Below are positions 1-7,434 of a stretch of 26,279 bases of DNA, one piece after another. Positions within the stretch are counted from its first letter, which is position 1. Each line of letters opens with the position of its first letter. The notes under the pieces are model-generated. The model did not search any database and had not been told where the DNA came from. It worked only from the letters and a program-made list of their open reading frames with translations. Made by a program: the position numbers and the translations under genes. This DNA is from an uncultured Planctomycetia bacterium (GTDB lineage: Bacteria > Planctomycetota > UBA1135 > GCA-002686595): NCBI GenBank assembly GCA_938003765.1, contig CALKYE010000307.1, forward strand, positions 1-26,279, written 5' to 3'.

Positions 1-164
1 CGCTTCGACTGAGGCGAGCGCGGCCACGCAGCGCTCGATGCGTTCGTCCACCGGCCCACGACCGCGATCAGCGCGCGGTTCGAGCGCATCGAACTCCGCG
101 CCAAGGCGTCGGCGCCCGCTTCGTCGACGTGTTCGAACGCGTCGCTTCGCCGCGCGAGCGCGGC
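1..164. other. Window-edge segment, no gene assigned
   Basis: This stretch lies downstream of the FGE gene (minus strand) and is cut by the window edge. Two minus-strand frames stay open to the edge. One has an ATG at 87-89 and high GC at third codon positions; the other has an in-frame GTG at 49-51 and reads V-D-E-R-I-E-R-C. Either could be the first codons of a gene continuing beyond the window. Neither can be recognised, so no CDS is called. Confidence 0.3.
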
Positions 165-1178
165 TCAGGGCGAGACGACGCAGCGGAAGCCCGTGTGGAA
201 CAGCCCCGTGTCAGGGCTCGACTTCATGCGCGCGCTCGGCCGGTAGCCGAGGCAGTAGTTGTCGCTGCACAGGAACGATCCGCCGCGGTTGACGCGCTTG
301 GGCGCGTGCGGTTCCTGCGGGTCGTAGCTCGACTCGGGGCCGAGCGGATCGAGCGTGAGCTCGCCGCGCTTGGCGTAGGTGTCCGCGCGATACCAGTCGC
401 TCACCCACTCCCACACGTTCCCCGACATGTCGTACAGCCCGAATCCATTGGGCGGGAACGACTTCACCGGCGCCGTGCCGAAGAACCCGTCCTGCACGAG
501 GTTGTTCTCGGGGAAGCGCCCCTGCCAGATGTTGGCCATGTGCGCGCCCGCGGGGTTCTTCTCCGCGCCCCACACGTAGCGCTGCTTCTCGAGGCCGCCG
601 CGCGCCGCGTACTCCCATTCCGCTTCGGTCGGCAAGCGCTTGCGCGCCCACTCGCAGTACGCGACCGCGTCGTCCCACGCCACCTGCACGACGGGATGCG
701 AGTCGTGCTCGGCCGTGAGCGCGTTCACACCGTCGGGCTTGCGCCAACACGCGCCGGGCTGCCACTTCCACCACCAGCCGTTCGTCTGCGCCTGATCGAG
801 CACCAGCGCGCCCGGCACGAGCAGTTCGGGCGCGGGCCGCTCGGCCTCGGGTCCGGCCTGGCGCATCAGCGCTTCGACGTCGATCGGACGCTCGGCGATC
901 GTCACGTAGCCCGTCGCGTCGACGAAGGCGCGGAACTGCGCGTTGGTGACTTCGGTCGCGTCGATGAAGAAGCCGCTGATGCGCACGCGGTGCGGCGGAC
1001 GCTCGTCGGCGAGGCCCTCGGTCGAGCCCATCGTGAACTCGCCGCCCGGGATCCAGAGCATGCCCTCCGGCGCGGGGCGCGGCGCCGACTGCTGCGGCGG
1101 TCGAGCAGGCTCGCGCGCTTCGCAGGCGATCGACGCGGACGCCAACGCGATGAGAAGTGCGGCTCGGGTCGTGCTCAC
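165..1178 (-). CDS. Formylglycine-generating enzyme (FGE/SUMF1 family), probable lipoprotein
   Basis: The 337-aa product starts at a GTG and opens with a hydrophobic signal ending in S-I-A-C (Cys19), a slightly atypical lipobox, so it is probably exported and lipid-anchored. The FGE-sulfatase domain fills residues about 37-337, with hallmark stretches WIPGGEFTMGS, ATEVTNAQF, LPTEAEWEYAARGG and MSGNVWEWVSDW. Near the C-terminus GGSFLCSDNYC carries two cysteines, Cys304 and Cys309, with the C-x4-C spacing of the catalytic pair in true copper-dependent FGEs. Many paralogues in this fold lack that pair. True FGEs oxidise the active-site Cys of sulfatases to formylglycine. No sulfatase is in the window, so the client is unknown. 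The neighbouring fucose cluster makes fucan sulfatases a tempting but unproven client. Confidence 0.87.
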   Translation of the reverse strand: MSTTRAALLIALASASIACEAREPARPPQQSAPRPAPEGMLWIPGGEFTMGSTEGLADERPPHRVRISGFFIDATEVTNAQFRAFVDATGYVTIAERPIDVEALMRQAGPEAERPAPELLVPGALVLDQAQTNGWWWKWQPGACWRKPDGVNALTAEHDSHPVVQVAWDDAVAYCEWARKRLPTEAEWEYAARGGLEKQRYVWGAEKNPAGAHMANIWQGRFPENNLVQDGFFGTAPVKSFPPNGFGLYDMSGNVWEWVSDWYRADTYAKRGELTLDPLGPESSYDPQEPHAPKRVNRGGSFLCSDNYCLGYRPSARMKSSPDTGLFHTGFRCVVSP

Positions 1179-1204
1179 GACATGAGGACTCTAGCAGCCG
1201 TCCG

Positions 1205-1241
1205 AGGAAGCGCCGCGCGCGAGTTCGAGTCGGCGCTTCCT
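1205..1241 (-). terminator. Strong hairpin between the efflux operon and the FGE gene
   Basis: Two perfectly complementary 11-base arms (AGGAAGCGCCG at 1205-1215 and CGGCGCTTCCT at 1231-1241) flank a 15-base loop in the 100-bp gap after the outer-membrane factor gene. There is no T-tract on the minus-strand exit side. It is therefore either a U-less terminator or a processing/attenuation hairpin, about 26 bases upstream of the FGE start codon. Confidence 0.5.
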
Positions 1242-1278
1242 GGCGTGTGAGATCGCCGAGTGACGTGAGAAGACTGCC

Positions 1279-2718
1279 TCAGCGCGCAGCGACGACGTCC
1301 TCGTCGCCGTGCTCGCTCCAACCGCCGCCGAGCGCCTTCGCGAGCGCCACGAACTGGAGCGCCACGTCGCCCTCGCTCACGAGGAAGCGATCTTCGAGCG
1401 CGAAGCGTTCGCGCTCCGCGTCGAGCACCGTGAGGAAGTCCGTCACGCCGCCGACGTACAGCTCGCGCGCGAACTGAGCCGCCTGGCGCTGCTCTCCCAG
1501 CGCTTCGCGGAGGCTCGCGCGCGTCCGAGACGACGCGCCGAGGGAGACGAGCGCGTTCTCGACCTCTTCGAGCGCGCCGAGCACGCTCGCGCGATGCGCC
1601 GCGAGAGCTTGCTCCTCGCGAGCATTCGCGGCGTCGACCTGTGCGCGCCGCAGACCGCCGTCGAAGAGCGGCAACGACACGCCGGGGCGGAGCGAGGCCG
1701 CGACGGCGGAGCTGTGCAGCAGGTCCTCGCTCTGATTCGCGAGCCAGCCGAAGGCCGCGCCGAGCGAAATGCGCGGGTAGCGCTCGGCGACGGCCGCGCC
1801 GACGCGCGCGCTGGCTGCGGCGCACGCGCGCTCGGCCTGGCGCACGTCGGGGCGGCGCGCGAGGACCTCGAGCGGCTGCGCGACCGCGAGCGAGAGCTTG
1901 GCCAGCGGGATCGGCGCGGGCGCGTTCAGCTCGGAGGCGAGCGACGAGGGCTCGACGCCCAGCAGCACGCCGAGGCGGTGGATGCGCGCCTGGACTTGCG
2001 CCTCGAGCCCGGGCTGATCGGAGCGCGCCGAGGCGACCAGCGCGCGCGCGCGAGTCGCGTCGAGGTCGCTCGCAACACCGGCGTCGGCGCGCAGCACGAC
2101 GATCTGCGCCGTTTCGTCCTGCACGTCGATGCGCAGCAGCGCGGTGGCGAGCCGCTGCTGGAGCACGCGCAGCTCGACGTAGTTGCGCGCGACCTCGGCC
2201 GCGACGCTGACGAGAGCGGCTCGCTGCGCCTCTTCGAGCGCTTGCGCATCCGCGAGCGCCGCTTCGACGCCGCGGCGCAGACCTCCGAAGACGTCGAGTT
2301 CCCAGCGCGCGTCGAAACCCGCGTCCCACAGGTCGTTCTCGCGCCGGCCGAAGAACGGGCCGCCGCCGAGGTTCTCGGTGCTGCGCCGCGAACGGTCGTA
2401 GGCGGCGTTCAAGTCGATTTGCGGCAGGCGCGCGGACTGCGCGACGCCGAGCGCCCCGCGAGCCTCGGCCAGGCGCGCGGCGGCGAGTTCGAGCTCCGGA
2501 TTCGCGGCGCAGGCGCGCTCGACCAGCGAGTCGAGCAGCGGGTCCTCGAAGGCAGTCCACCAGCGCTCGAGCGGCGCTGCGGCAATCTCAGTGGCCTGCT
2601 GCTGAGCGCCCCACTCGGCTGCGACGGCGGGGGCCACGGGCGTGTAGTCCGGCCCGACTGCCGCGCACGCGGACAGTCCGAGCCACACCGCGCCGAGCGC
2701 GACGCGACGTGCGTTCAC
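1279..2718 (-). CDS. Outer-membrane efflux channel lipoprotein (NodT/TolC-type OMF)
   Basis: The 479-aa protein starts at a GTG that overlaps the stop of the membrane-fusion gene (GTGA). This start was chosen because it immediately precedes a signal peptide with a canonical lipobox, L-S-A-C (Cys18), followed by the family-typical AAVGPDYTPV. Two internally similar OEP repeats follow, about residues 60-260 and 270-465. Recognisable stretches are WWTAFEDPLLDSLV, RNYVELRVLQQRL, LARRPDVRQAE, YPRISLGAAFG and LPLFDGGLRRA. The family forms trimeric outer-membrane barrels with long periplasmic alpha-helical tunnels. Here it should be the exit duct for the ABC exporter encoded directly upstream. Confidence 0.92.
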   Translation of the reverse strand: MNARRVALGAVWLGLSACAAVGPDYTPVAPAVAAEWGAQQQATEIAAAPLERWWTAFEDPLLDSLVERACAANPELELAAARLAEARGALGVAQSARLPQIDLNAAYDRSRRSTENLGGGPFFGRRENDLWDAGFDARWELDVFGGLRRGVEAALADAQALEEAQRAALVSVAAEVARNYVELRVLQQRLATALLRIDVQDETAQIVVLRADAGVASDLDATRARALVASARSDQPGLEAQVQARIHRLGVLLGVEPSSLASELNAPAPIPLAKLSLAVAQPLEVLARRPDVRQAERACAAASARVGAAVAERYPRISLGAAFGWLANQSEDLLHSSAVAASLRPGVSLPLFDGGLRRAQVDAANAREEQALAAHRASVLGALEEVENALVSLGASSRTRASLREALGEQRQAAQFARELYVGGVTDFLTVLDAERERFALEDRFLVSEGDVALQFVALAKALGGGWSEHGDEDVVAAR

Positions 2719-3776
2719 TGCGCGCCTCCGATCGGTCGCGCTTCGACGAACACGTCGACCTGCTGGCCCACGTACACGTCCATCGCGGCCGGGTCGAAGC
2801 GGTACACCGCCTGGAGCACGCGCGTGTCGACGCGCTCGGTGCTGTCGCCCGTCAGCGAGCGCTTGGGAACGACGTAGGGCTCGACGTGGTCGAACTCGAT
2901 GTTCGCCTTGATCTCGCGATTGCCGCGCACGAACGCCACGGCGCGCGCACCGGGTTCGAAGCGCCAGGCGTCGTTCTCGTCGATGTCCGTGCGCACGTGC
3001 AGCACCTGGACGGCGCCGAGCACCAGCAACGGTTGCGTGAGGACGCCGGCGGGCGCGTACTCGCCGGCGCGAACGTTGAGCTTGAGCACGACGCCGTCGA
3101 TCGGGGCGCGCACGGTGGCGCGCTCGATCTGAGTCTCCACCGCCTCCGCGCGGGCGCGGGCCTGCTCGACCTCGGCCTGAGCGACGGCGAGATCCGGCCC
3201 CCACGCGCCATCGCGCTGGAGATCGAGCGCCGCCTGCGCCGCCGACTCGCGCGCGGCCGACGTGTCGACCGCGGCCTTGCGGCGCGTGCGCTCTTCGCGG
3301 CTCATCGCGCGCGGATCGGTGATCGCTTCGGCGAGCGCGAGCTGCTCGCGCGCCTCCGCCAGCGCGGCTTGCGTCTCGATCAACCGCGCCTCCGCGGCGC
3401 GCACGTCCTCGATGCGCGGCAGCGCGCGCAGCCGCTCGACGCGGGCCTGCGCGGCCGCGAGCGCCGCACGCTCCACTTCGAGCTGCGCCTGGAGGTCGCG
3501 CACATCGACTTGGAAGAGCGCGTCGCCCTTCGCCACGCGCGCTCCGACGCGGACGGCGACGTCGACGATCACGCCCGGGGCCAGCGCGGCGATCGCCACG
3601 TTCTCGGAGCTCGCCTCGACGATGCCCGCTGCCGCGATGTACGAATCGAACGGCGCACGTGCAGGCTCGACCGTCGGCGGCGGCGGAGTGGAAGTCTGCG
3701 CCGTCTCGATGACGGTGCGTGTCGCGGTGACCACGCCGAGCACGGCCAGGAGCGGGATCAGGTACTTGACGATCAT
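2715..3776 (-). CDS. devB: DevB-type periplasmic membrane-fusion (HlyD family) subunit
   Basis: The 353-aa adaptor has one N-terminal membrane helix (about residues 4-20) and a Pro-rich linker. A first lipoyl half follows (around 60-95), then a long Ala/Glu/Arg-rich coiled coil (about 95-220). The second lipoyl half reads RAPIDGVVLKLNVRAGEYA (223-241), followed by a C-terminal beta-barrel domain. This is the layout of ABC-exporter adaptors of the DevB/MacA type, which join an inner-membrane ABC exporter to a TolC-like channel. The gene lies 34 bp downstream of the ATPase gene and its stop overlaps the OMF start, so a tripartite pump is very likely. The exported substrate cannot be read from sequence; in cyanobacteria DevBCA exports a glycolipid. 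Confidence 0.88.
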   Translation of the reverse strand: MIVKYLIPLLAVLGVVTATRTVIETAQTSTPPPPTVEPARAPFDSYIAAAGIVEASSENVAIAALAPGVIVDVAVRVGARVAKGDALFQVDVRDLQAQLEVERAALAAAQARVERLRALPRIEDVRAAEARLIETQAALAEAREQLALAEAITDPRAMSREERTRRKAAVDTSAARESAAQAALDLQRDGAWGPDLAVAQAEVEQARARAEAVETQIERATVRAPIDGVVLKLNVRAGEYAPAGVLTQPLLVLGAVQVLHVRTDIDENDAWRFEPGARAVAFVRGNREIKANIEFDHVEPYVVPKRSLTGDSTERVDTRVLQAVYRFDPAAMDVYVGQQVDVFVEARPIGGAQ

Positions 3777-3810
3777 GTTCGATCCTCGGGGCTTGAAGGG
3801 CGCGCGCCGC

Positions 3811-4521
3811 TCACAGCTCGTTCGACGAGCGGACGACCTTGGTGACCTGGCCGTCGTCCATGGCGGCGATGCGGTCGGCGTAGGAGAAGATTCGAGCGTC
3901 GTGCGTGACGACGATGAGCGTGCGGTCCCCGCCGAGCGCGACCTCGCGCATCAGCTCCATCACCGACGCGCCGGTGTGGTGGTCGAGCGCGCTGGTGGGC
4001 TCGTCGCACACGATCAACTTCGGCTCGTGCACGAGCGCGCGCGCGATGGCGACGCGTTGCTGTTGACCGCCGGAGAGCTGATTCGGCCGCGACCTCGCGC
4101 GATCGCCCAGCCCGACTCGCGCGAGCATTTCCGTGGCGCGTTCGACGGCGCGTGCGCGCGGAACGTCGCGCAAGAGCAGCGGCACGGCGACGTTCTCGGC
4201 GGCGGTGAGCGACGGCAGCAGGTTGAAGGCCTGGAAGACGAAGCCGAGCGTCGCGCCGCGCCACAGCGTCTTGGACGAGCCGCTGAGCGCGTGCATCTCG
4301 CGCCCGAACACGCTGCACGCGCCTTCGTCCGCGTCGAGGATGCCGGCGATCACGCTGATCAGCGTCGTCTTGCCGCAGCCCGACGGCCCCACGAGCATCA
4401 TCAGCTCGCCCGAGCGCACTTCGAGGTCGACTCCGCGCAGCGCGGTCACGCGCGCCTCGCCCTCGCCGTAGCTCTTCTTGATGCCGCGCAGCGACACCGC
4501 CGTGGTCGTAGCGATGCTCAC
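3811..4521 (-). CDS. devA: DevA/LolD-type ABC exporter ATPase
   Basis: The 236-aa ABC ATPase has Walker A GPSGCGKTT at residues 45-53, Q-loop Gln97, signature LSGGQQQR at 149-156, Walker B LIVCDEP ending at Asp173-Glu174, D-loop SALD (177-180) and H-loop His in VVTHDAR. The short, single-domain form is that of the LolD/MacB/DevA group. It starts with ATG 4 bp after the stop of the permease gene. It should energise the exporter as a dimer with two DevC subunits. Low sequence-level ambiguity exists only about the sub-family: DevA is favoured because the permease next to it is DevC-like rather than MacB-like. Confidence 0.93.
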   Translation of the reverse strand: MSIATTTAVSLRGIKKSYGEGEARVTALRGVDLEVRSGELMMLVGPSGCGKTTLISVIAGILDADEGACSVFGREMHALSGSSKTLWRGATLGFVFQAFNLLPSLTAAENVAVPLLLRDVPRARAVERATEMLARVGLGDRARSRPNQLSGGQQQRVAIARALVHEPKLIVCDEPTSALDHHTGASVMELMREVALGGDRTLIVVTHDARIFSYADRIAAMDDGQVTKVVRSSNEL

Positions 4522-4525
4522 GTGG

Positions 4526-5680
4526 TCACCCCTTGAACACGATCGCCGGCTCGAGCCGCGCGACCTTCCAGATGCAGATCAGGGCGGAGATCGAGCAGAT
4601 GATCAGCACGGCGCCGCCGCTGACGCCCAGCAACTGCCAGGGCATGCGGAAGGCGAGCTCGGTGTTCGCGGTCAGGCGACCGAAGGCCGCCGCGCCGCCG
4701 ACGCCCAGCGCCCAGCCGATGGTCCCCACGAGCAACGCTTGCAGGAGGATCATCTTCACCAGCCGCCAGTTGGTCGCGCCCATGGCCTTGAGCGCGCCGA
4801 AGTGCCGCAGGTTGTCGAGCGTGAAGTTGAAGAACGTCTGGCCGGCGATGATCGTCCCGACGAGGAAGCCCAACAGCACGGACATGCCGAAGTTGATCGG
4901 GATGCCGGTGTACTTGAGGAAGTAGCGCATCGTCACCCACTTGAAGTCCTCGCCCGTGTGCGCGGTCAGGCCGGTGGCGCGCTGGATGCGAGCGCACAGC
5001 TCGTGGGGATCGACTCCGGGCTTCGCCTTGGCGAGCACGAACGACAGCAGCTTGCGCTCGCGCGGAGCGAACGTCGTCGCGCGGCTGAAGGTCGTGTAGA
5101 TCACGGGCTGGGACTGGAAGGTGCGAGAGACCTTGCAGATCCCGACCACGACGCCGCGGTGGTCGTTCACTTCGAGCGCGTCGCCGACGCGCAGCGGCGC
5201 GCGCGATCCGTCGGGCAGCACGCGCGCGAGCTTCCCGGTCGCGCTGTGCTCGTCGACGATCACCGCGTCGTTCTGGCGCAGGTCCTCGACGCGCCCCTGG
5301 ACCATCTCGATCGGCGCGCCGATCAGCGTCGCGTCGTCGACGCCCACCACGACGCAACTCTGGAAGTTGCCGTTCGCCAGCCGCGCCTTGAGCAGCCCCT
5401 TGTAGAGCGGCGTCGCCCACTCGACGCCCTCGACGCCGCGCACGCGGTACAGCTCGGTGTCCTGCAGCGGCTTGAGGTCGTCGATGTACTGGACCTTCTC
5501 GTCCATCACCCACACGTCCGGCGTCGGCAGGTCGGTGATGGCCGCGTAGGTGCGCGACATGATGCCGGTGAAGATCGACGACTGCTGCGTGATGAGCAGC
5601 GACGCGAACGTGATCCCGATCAGGATGCCGATGTACTTGGCGCGGTCGCCCACCAGCATCGCCAGCGCGACGAAGTTCAT
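4526..5680 (-). CDS. devC: DevC-type ABC exporter permease (FtsX/MacB fold)
   Basis: The 384-aa membrane protein has four predicted helices, at about residues 15-31, 263-285, 308-334 and 349-371. A large extracytoplasmic domain (about 40-255) lies between the first and second, which is the FtsX/MacB topology. Typical DevC stretches include TYAAITDLPTPDVWVMD and LRHFGALKAMGATNWRLVKMI; the latter is the coupling-helix region of FtsX-type permeases. Its ATG overlaps the tetR stop (ATGA), so its translation is probably coupled to the regulator. With the following devA, devB and OMF genes it encodes a complete tripartite exporter. Confidence 0.88.
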   Translation of the reverse strand: MNFVALAMLVGDRAKYIGILIGITFASLLITQQSSIFTGIMSRTYAAITDLPTPDVWVMDEKVQYIDDLKPLQDTELYRVRGVEGVEWATPLYKGLLKARLANGNFQSCVVVGVDDATLIGAPIEMVQGRVEDLRQNDAVIVDEHSATGKLARVLPDGSRAPLRVGDALEVNDHRGVVVGICKVSRTFQSQPVIYTTFSRATTFAPRERKLLSFVLAKAKPGVDPHELCARIQRATGLTAHTGEDFKWVTMRYFLKYTGIPINFGMSVLLGFLVGTIIAGQTFFNFTLDNLRHFGALKAMGATNWRLVKMILLQALLVGTIGWALGVGGAAAFGRLTANTELAFRMPWQLLGVSGGAVLIICSISALICIWKVARLEPAIVFKG

Positions 5681-6375
5681 GCCCGGTTCTCTTTCTTCCC
5701 GCGCGAACGGGTCTTCGATGCGGCGCCCCGCGCACGCGTGGTCCGACGCTCGCCCGGCGCGCCCATGGCGGCGGAGAGGAAGCGCACCAACTCGCTCAAC
5801 GTGCGATCGACGTCATCGGGGTCGCACAGTCCGCGCGAGAGCGTGCGCAGCGCGTGCTGGTCGGCCGCGACGCTCTTCACCGCTCCCATCATGAAGTGCA
5901 TGCGGTAGGCGATCTCTTGCGGCGTCAGCGTGGGGAGCGCCCGCGCGAGCGCGGACTCGATGCGCGGCTTGACGACCTTGAGCGGCCCGTCGACCAGCCG
6001 CTTCCACAGCTCGGCGTCCTCGAGTTGCGAGCGCGCGAACACGCGCAGCGAGCAGCCCCGGTCGCCGTTGGCGCGCGCGCGGAGCACCGGCCCGACGACG
6101 ATCTCGATCAGCTCTTCGATCGGGAGCGCCCGCCCTCCGGCGCGCTCCTCGGCAGCGTCGAGCAGTTTCAGCCGCTCCTCGTTGATCGGCGCCATCACGC
6201 GCCCCACCACCGCGACGAACAGCTCTTCCTTCGAGCCGAAGTGGTAGCTCACCGCCGCCAGGTTGGCCCCCGCGTCGGAGGTGATCTCGCGCAGGCTCGC
6301 GCCGGCGAAGCCGTGCCGGGCGAAATGGAGCTCGGCGGCGTCGAGCAGGCGGTCGCGGGTGTCGGTGGGCGTCAC
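5677..6375 (-). CDS. TetR-family repressor of the DevBCA-type efflux operon
   Basis: A TetR/AcrR regulator of about 232 aa. The N-terminal helix-turn-helix is clear: RDRLLDAAELHFARHGFAGASLREI, then AGANLAAVSYHFGSKEELF. The C-terminal ligand domain ends in a Lys/Arg-rich tail (RARGAASKTRSRGKK). The GTG at 6375 is preferred. The alternative in-frame TTG at 6381 falls inside a palindromic operator, and no in-frame start exists further upstream because of a stop. No convincing Shine-Dalgarno sequence precedes either start. It is the first gene of the efflux operon, and the palindrome at its start suggests autorepression that is relieved by the pump substrate or a mimic. Confidence 0.9.
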   Translation of the reverse strand: MTPTDTRDRLLDAAELHFARHGFAGASLREITSDAGANLAAVSYHFGSKEELFVAVVGRVMAPINEERLKLLDAAEERAGGRALPIEELIEIVVGPVLRARANGDRGCSLRVFARSQLEDAELWKRLVDGPLKVVKPRIESALARALPTLTPQEIAYRMHFMMGAVKSVAADQHALRTLSRGLCDPDDVDRTLSELVRFLSAAMGAPGERRTTRARGAASKTRSRGKKENRA

Positions 6376-6377
6376 GG

Positions 6378-6406
6378 TCAAACGTTCGTTTCAAACGAAT
6401 GTTTGA
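6378..6406. promoter_or_regulatory. 29-bp palindromic TetR operator
   Basis: Two 14-base arms (TCAAACGTTCGTTT at 6378-6391 and AAACGAATGTTTGA at 6393-6406) are inverted around a central C and match at 13 of 14 pairs. The site is AT-rich against a very GC-rich background and abuts the tetR start. Length and symmetry fit a TetR-family operator, and it would cover the -10 region of the predicted promoter. Confidence 0.8.
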
Positions 6407-6427
6407 TCCAACTCGGGCCGCTGTCAA
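6399..6427 (-). promoter_or_regulatory. Predicted promoter of the tetR-efflux operon
   Basis: On the minus strand a perfect -35 box TTGACA (6427-6422) is followed by 17 bases and then AAACAT (6404-6399), a weak -10 with 3 of 6 consensus matches. The -10 lies within the palindromic operator, so repressor binding would block the polymerase. Confidence 0.5.
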
Positions 6428-6461
6428 GCGCCCTGACAGAATTCTCTCGGCCGTGGCCTGC

Positions 6462-7232
6462 TCAATGCGCCGCAGCGCTGGCGCGGGGCCGGATCGGCAA
6501 CTGGGTCTCGGACCACTTGTCGCGCGCGGACTGCTCCGGTCCGTTGTAGTACAGCGAGCGCGGCGGACCGGCGGCTTCGAAGCGCCCGTCGGCTTCGAGC
6601 CACTCGCGCAGGGACTTCAGCCCGTTGTTGGCCAGTTCGACGCCGTAGTTCCCGCGCTGGCCGATCGACAGCACCAGCAGCGGCGAGCGGTCGACGACCG
6701 AGACCACTCCGTCCTCCTCGATGCGCCCCATCTCGGGCTCGCGGTACAGGAAGCTCATGGTCCAGTCGTCGCTCTTGAGACGGCCGTCCTCACGGACGCC
6801 CGCGTAGTCCATTTCGACCGGCGAGGTCATCGCGATCTCGCGTTCCTTGATGTGGTTGAACAGGGGCCAGAAGGCCACGTTCATGCCCATGTCAGGCCAG
6901 ATGGCGCCGCTCACTTCGGCGCGCCGCGCGCGCGGATAGAGCTTGATCTCGATCGCGCCCGGCGGCGTCGGCGCGGGATAGCCCTCGGGCAGCGCCGTGG
7001 TGATGCGGCAGCGCTCGAAGCGCCACACATCGGCGCCGTCGACGCCCGCGCCCGGCTCGCGCTGAACGGCGGCCTGTTCATCGCCGCCAACGCGCTGCGG
7101 CGTGGTGAACGACGCGAGATCCGTTGGGCGCGCGTCTTCACTCGCACGATTCACGACGGTTCGCTGCAGGCACGCGCTGGTCAGCAGTGAGCCGACCAGT
7201 CCGACGGCAAAGGCGATTCGGGCTTGTCGCAT
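6462..7232 (-). CDS. SOUL-family heme-binding lipoprotein
   Basis: The 256-aa protein starts at an ATG and has a signal peptide ending in T-S-A-C (Cys21), so it is likely a lipoprotein. The SOUL domain covers about residues 60-245. It contains the family-typical AMTSPVEMDY (compare the MT-[AS/T]-PV motif of SOUL/HBP proteins), WTMSFLYREP near the middle and an RGNYG-type segment towards the end. SOUL proteins bind heme or porphyrins; bacterial members are poorly characterised. The gene is co-oriented with tetR, 86 bp upstream of it. The operator and promoter in that gap suggest it is a separate unit. Confidence 0.83.
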   Translation of the reverse strand: MRQARIAFAVGLVGSLLTSACLQRTVVNRASEDARPTDLASFTTPQRVGGDEQAAVQREPGAGVDGADVWRFERCRITTALPEGYPAPTPPGAIEIKLYPRARRAEVSGAIWPDMGMNVAFWPLFNHIKEREIAMTSPVEMDYAGVREDGRLKSDDWTMSFLYREPEMGRIEEDGVVSVVDRSPLLVLSIGQRGNYGVELANNGLKSLREWLEADGRFEAAGPPRSLYYNGPEQSARDKWSETQLPIRPRASAAAH

Positions 7233-7275
7233 GCTTCGGTCTTCGCACCTCGGGCCTCGTTGGATGCGCGCAGCA

Positions 7276-7357
7276 CGCGGACTTTCGGCGGCGGAAGACC
7301 GCCTGCGGATTAGCGAATCCGCGCCCACTTGCGCAGCGAAGCCCTGCGCGGTCCGCG
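7276..7357. other. Cloverleaf-like structured element in the SOUL/FAS1 divergent gap
   Basis: Outer 7-base arms CGCGGAC (7276-7282) and GTCCGCG (7351-7357) enclose three perfect hairpins: GGCGG/CCGCC with loop AAGA (7290-7303), GCGGATT/AATCCGC with a 4-base loop (7305-7322), and GCGCAG/CTGCGC with a 7-base loop (7331-7349). It could be an RNA leader of either divergent gene, a small RNA or a short palindromic mobile repeat. It has no tRNA T-loop sequence. GC richness makes chance hairpins common here, so this is tentative. Confidence 0.4.
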
Positions 7358-7434
7358 AGCACGAAGAGGAGTCGAGCCAGTCCGGTTCGACGCGTCGCGG
7401 AGATGTCCACCCCGTCACAACCAAGGCCCCAATC

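Noticed and set aside
1309..2877. Long plus-strand open frame opposite the OMF and DevB genes
   Set aside because: Arg/Ala/Glu-rich shadow of high-GC coding DNA; the minus-strand products match known families over their full lengths. The same holds for the many other long antisense frames in the window.
7276..7357. tRNA gene
   Set aside because: The fold is cloverleaf-like, but the middle hairpin has a 4-base loop, there is no T-arm TTC-type loop and no 7-base anticodon loop in the right place.
7102..7434. N-terminal extension of the FAS1 protein
   Set aside because: The in-frame codons overlap the SOUL gene antisense and the structured gap; the ATG at 7435 directly precedes a hydrophobic leader.
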